A DNA stretch of 62,552 nt from Actinophytocola algeriensis (GTDB lineage: Bacteria; Actinomycetota; Actinomycetes; Mycobacteriales; Pseudonocardiaceae), in assembly GCF_014203735.1 (NCBI RefSeq), contig NZ_JACHJQ010000005.1, positions 594,221-656,772 of the forward strand. Reading direction: 5' to 3'. The number at the start of each line of letters is the position of its first letter. The stretch's first letter is position 1. The notes under the pieces are model-generated. The model did no database searches and was not told where the DNA came from. It worked only from the letters and a program-made list of their open reading frames with translations. This document shows positions 60,347 to 62,552 of the stretch, piece after piece. The translations under genes were made by a program, and so were the position numbers.

Positions 60347-60587
60347 GCTGCGCAAGGGAGTGCGGCTCTCCTTCGACAAGACGCGGGACACGCACGTGCT
60401 GCTGTTCCCCGAGGGTGTGCTGGTGCCCAACGCGACCGCGGCGGCGGTGCTGGAGCTGTGCGACGGGGAGTCCACGGTGGACGACATCGCCGCCGCGCTC
60501 GGCACCCGGTTCCGGGGCGTGCGCGCGCAGGACGTGACCGATGTGCTGACCAGGCTGGCGGACCGGAGGGTCGTGGAATGGACGTGA
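60330..60587 (+). CDS. pqqD: PQQ peptide chaperone PqqD
   Basis: PqqD is a RiPP recognition element that binds PqqA and presents it to PqqE. The 85-aa product has RLRKGVRLSFDKTRDTHVLL, FPEGVLVPNATAAAVLELCD and ALGTRFRGVRAQDVTDVLTR, the standard winged-helix layout. It starts inside pqqC (17-bp overlap) and ends inside pqqE (10-bp overlap), showing tight coupling. Confidence 0.93.
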   Translation: MSGKPRLRKGVRLSFDKTRDTHVLLFPEGVLVPNATAAAVLELCDGESTVDDIAAALGTRFRGVRAQDVTDVLTRLADRRVVEWT

Positions 60588-61663
60588 CCGTCGCGCCACC
60601 ACTCGGCATGCTGGCCGAGCTGACACACCGCTGCCCGCTGCACTGCCCGTACTGCTCCAACCCGGTCGAGCTGACGGCGCGTGCCGACGAGCTGACCACG
60701 GGGCAGTGGCTGGACGTGCTGGACGCGGCCAGGGACATCGGCGTGCTGCAGGTGCACCTGTCCGGCGGCGAGCCGCTGGCCCGCCCCGACCTGCCGGAGC
60801 TGGTCACCCGGGCCGCTGACCTCGGCTGCTACGTCAACCTCGTCACCAGCGGTCTCGGGCTGACCGAGGAGCGGCTCGCGGACCTCACCGACCGAGGGCT
60901 CGCCCACGTGCAGCTGTCCGTGCAGGGCCCGGACGCGGAACGGGCGAACCGCATCGCCGGTGCCCGCGCGCACGAGCACAAGCTCGCCGCCGCGGCACTG
61001 GTCAAGGAAGCCGGCCTGCCGCTGACGGTGAACGTGGTGCTGCACAAGGCGAACCACGACGTCGGCGCCCTCATCGCGCTCGCGGAACGGATGGGTGCGG
61101 ACCGGCTGGAGCTGGCGAACACGCAGTACTACGGCTGGGCGCTGCGCAACCGGGCGGCGCTCATGCCGACGCCAGAACAGCTCGCGGCGGCCGAGCCGGT
61201 CGTGCGGGCACAGGCGCGGCGGCTGCGCGGGACGATGGAGATCGTCTACGTCGTGGCCGACTACTACGAGAAGTACCCGAAGCCGTGCATGTACGGGTGG
61301 GGCGCACGGCAGCTGACCGTCGCGCCGAACGGGGACGTGCTGCCGTGCCCCGCGGCGTCGGCGATCGCCACGCTGCCGGTGGACAACGTGAAGACGCGGC
61401 CGCTGCGGGACATCTGGTACGACTCGGAGTCCTTCAACGCCTACCGAGGCGAGGAGTGGATGCGCGAGCCGTGCCGGACGTGTGACCGCCGGTCGGTCGA
61501 CTTCGGTGGCTGCCGGTGTCAGGCGTTCCAGCTGCTCGGCGACGCGGCGGCGACGGACCCGGTGTGCTCGCGGTCGCCGGACCGCGGGGTGGTCGACCTG
61601 TTGTTGCGGTCGCCGGGGGAGCAGGAGGAGTTCGTCATGCGTGGTCCGGTGGCGGCACGATGA
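60578..61663 (+). CDS. pqqE: Radical SAM enzyme PqqE
   Basis: PqqE forms the Glu-Tyr carbon-carbon bond in PqqA. The 361-aa protein has the radical-SAM cluster motif CPLHCPYC (about residues 19-26; CXXXCXXC), the SAM-binding LSGGEPLARPDL, and a C-terminal SPASM region rich in cysteines: KPCMYGW, GDVLPCPAA, PCRTCDRR and GGCRCQAF, with DPVCSR. ATG 60578 lies within the end of pqqD, and pqqB starts 4 bp before its stop. Confidence 0.95.
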   Translation: MDVTVAPPLGMLAELTHRCPLHCPYCSNPVELTARADELTTGQWLDVLDAARDIGVLQVHLSGGEPLARPDLPELVTRAADLGCYVNLVTSGLGLTEERLADLTDRGLAHVQLSVQGPDAERANRIAGARAHEHKLAAAALVKEAGLPLTVNVVLHKANHDVGALIALAERMGADRLELANTQYYGWALRNRAALMPTPEQLAAAEPVVRAQARRLRGTMEIVYVVADYYEKYPKPCMYGWGARQLTVAPNGDVLPCPAASAIATLPVDNVKTRPLRDIWYDSESFNAYRGEEWMREPCRTCDRRSVDFGGCRCQAFQLLGDAAATDPVCSRSPDRGVVDLLLRSPGEQEEFVMRGPVAAR

Positions 61664-62529
61664 GGGTGGTCGTGCTTGGCACCGCCGCGGGGGGCGGGTT
61701 CCCGCAGTGGAACTGCGCGTGCCGGCTGTGCGCGGCGGGCCGCGCTGGGTCGGCGGACGTGCCCGCGCGGACGCAGGACTGCCTCGCCGTGAGCGCGGGC
61801 GACGGCTGGTACCTGGTCAACGCGTCACCCGACATCCGCGCCCAGGTCCTGGCGGCGGACGTGCTGGCGCCCGGGCCAGGTCCGCGGGACACGCCGTTGC
61901 GGGGCGCGTTGCTGACCGACGCGGAACTGGACCACACGATGGGCCTGCTGATGCTCCGCGAGGGCGGCGGGCTGCGGGTTTTCGCGCCGCGGGCAGTGCT
62001 GTCCGCGCTCGAACCGGTCCGGGACACCGTCGCCCGCTACGGGTCGTGGACCTGGTCGTCCACAGTGGACATACCGGGGCTCGCGGTGACGACGTTCGCG
62101 GTGAGTGACAAGAAACCCAGGTACGCGGCCGGCTCCACGGCGTCCGGTCCGTGGGTGGTGGCGTACCGCATCACCGACCCGGCGACCGGGGGCGCGCTCG
62201 TCTACGCGCCGTGCCTGCGGTCGTGGCTGGACGGGTTCGACGAGTTCGTCGACGGCGCCGCCGGTGTGCTGCTCGACGGCACGTTCTACTCGCCCGCGGA
62301 GATGTCGGGTACGGGGACGTCCACCGCGGCCCAGCGCGCGATGGGCCACGTGCCGATCGACGGGCCGGACGGCAGCCTCGTGCGGATCGCGAAGCACTCC
62401 GGCATCCGCTGGTGCTACACGCACCTGAACAACACCAACCCGGTGCTGGACCGCCGCTCACCGGAGTACGCGGTCGTGCGGGACGCCGGGGTGGAGGTGC
62501 CGCTTGATGGGACGGCATTCGAGGTCTGA
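61660..62529 (+). CDS. pqqB: PQQ biosynthesis hydroxylase PqqB
   Basis: PqqB is a metallo-beta-lactamase-fold protein that in vitro acts as a tyrosine hydroxylase on the precursor. The 289-aa product begins VVLGTAAGGGFPQWNCACRL, with an N-terminal CXCXXC (Cys 19, 21 and 24). LTDAELDHTMGLLMLREG follows, where the classical MBL HXHXDH is DXELDH, as is normal for PqqB, and YTHLNNTNPVLD near the end. ATG 61660 overlaps pqqE by 4 bp. The last gene in the window; no pqqF or dehydrogenase is seen before the window end. Confidence 0.94.
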   Translation: MRVVVLGTAAGGGFPQWNCACRLCAAGRAGSADVPARTQDCLAVSAGDGWYLVNASPDIRAQVLAADVLAPGPGPRDTPLRGALLTDAELDHTMGLLMLREGGGLRVFAPRAVLSALEPVRDTVARYGSWTWSSTVDIPGLAVTTFAVSDKKPRYAAGSTASGPWVVAYRITDPATGGALVYAPCLRSWLDGFDEFVDGAAGVLLDGTFYSPAEMSGTGTSTAAQRAMGHVPIDGPDGSLVRIAKHSGIRWCYTHLNNTNPVLDRRSPEYAVVRDAGVEVPLDGTAFEV

Positions 62530-62552
62530 GCGGAGCTTGCGGAGCGAGCCAA

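Noticed and set aside
1-62552. tRNA, rRNA or toxin-antitoxin/defence operon
   Set aside because: Read by eye on both strands, I saw no cloverleaf with CCA-type end, no rRNA sequence and no recognisable defence gene set; a tRNAscan or DefenseFinder run would settle this.

Overview
The window reads as chromosomal DNA of a high-GC filamentous actinomycete, most likely of the Pseudonocardiaceae (Lentzea/Saccharothrix/Amycolatopsis type). Signs are the strong third-position GC bias, many GTG starts, ATGA/GTGA stop-start overlaps, a phosphatidylinositol-mannoside operon, and gene order that follows the Mycobacterium tuberculosis region Rv2612c-Rv2581c. The genus is an inference from gene content and order; no 16S or other marker lies in the window.

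Layout. (1) 1-3965: two copies of a 134-bp noncoding repeat, then a translationally coupled phosphatidylinositol/PIM operon (pgsA1, acyltransferase, pimA, membrane-Nudix protein). (2) 4058-10517: an EF-G2-like GTPase on the minus strand, then the vitamin B6 genes pdxS and pdxT and yebC. The pdx pair is split by an XRE-cupin regulator and azlCD exporter genes that share two matching operator-like palindromes. (3) 10510-34458: about 24 kb of accessory DNA where mycobacteria pass almost directly from yebC to ruvC. It starts with small ordinary genes. It then becomes a graveyard of an IS5-type transposase, ParB-like and DUF7178-like element genes, PRC-barrel and Rieske oxygenase fragments, an IS630 element with TA duplication inside a decayed gene, and an IS3 orfA fragment. 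Embedded in it are intact modules: a DAO-type oxidase, the gluconate set gntP/gntR/gntK, an MFS exporter, a membrane metallophosphoesterase, a LacI-controlled sugar ABC importer with a secreted glucoamylase-like enzyme, and a TetR/MFS pair. (4) 34491-44984: the conserved core ruvCAB, yajC, secDF, apt, rel, with a pterin-dehydratase/VOC fusion and a DODA-type dioxygenase inserted on the minus strand between apt and rel. (5) 45052-59311: a DUF4190 protein, an AraC-type regulator, two tandem extracytoplasmic cyclophilins, an XRE-NB-ARC-TPR protein, a TetR/FAD-monooxygenase pair, a nucleoside hydrolase, a LOG enzyme, a GGDEF protein, an MBL hydrolase, a YibE/F membrane protein and a NadR-like protein. 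(6) 59459-62529: a complete-looking PQQ operon pqqA-C-D-E-B, with a long stem-loop between the 32-codon pqqA and pqqC.

The genes form several self-contained circuits. The PIM operon makes cell-envelope glycolipid. PdxS and PdxT form the PLP synthase. SecDF/YajC assist export, and the cyclophilins and glucoamylase-like enzyme are likely clients. The gluconate genes have a perfect GntR-type operator. The PQQ operon makes a quinone cofactor whose dehydrogenase partner lies outside the window. Several genes have a TANNNT -10-like box six or seven bases before the start codon and no Shine-Dalgarno sequence, which suggests leaderless mRNAs.

I see no CRISPR array, rRNA or tRNA. I do not see a clearly novel defence or secretion system. 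The most promising unexplained arrangements are the azlCD/XRE-cupin wedge in the B6 locus, the membrane-Nudix protein of the PIM operon, and the PQQ operon with its intergenic hairpin.
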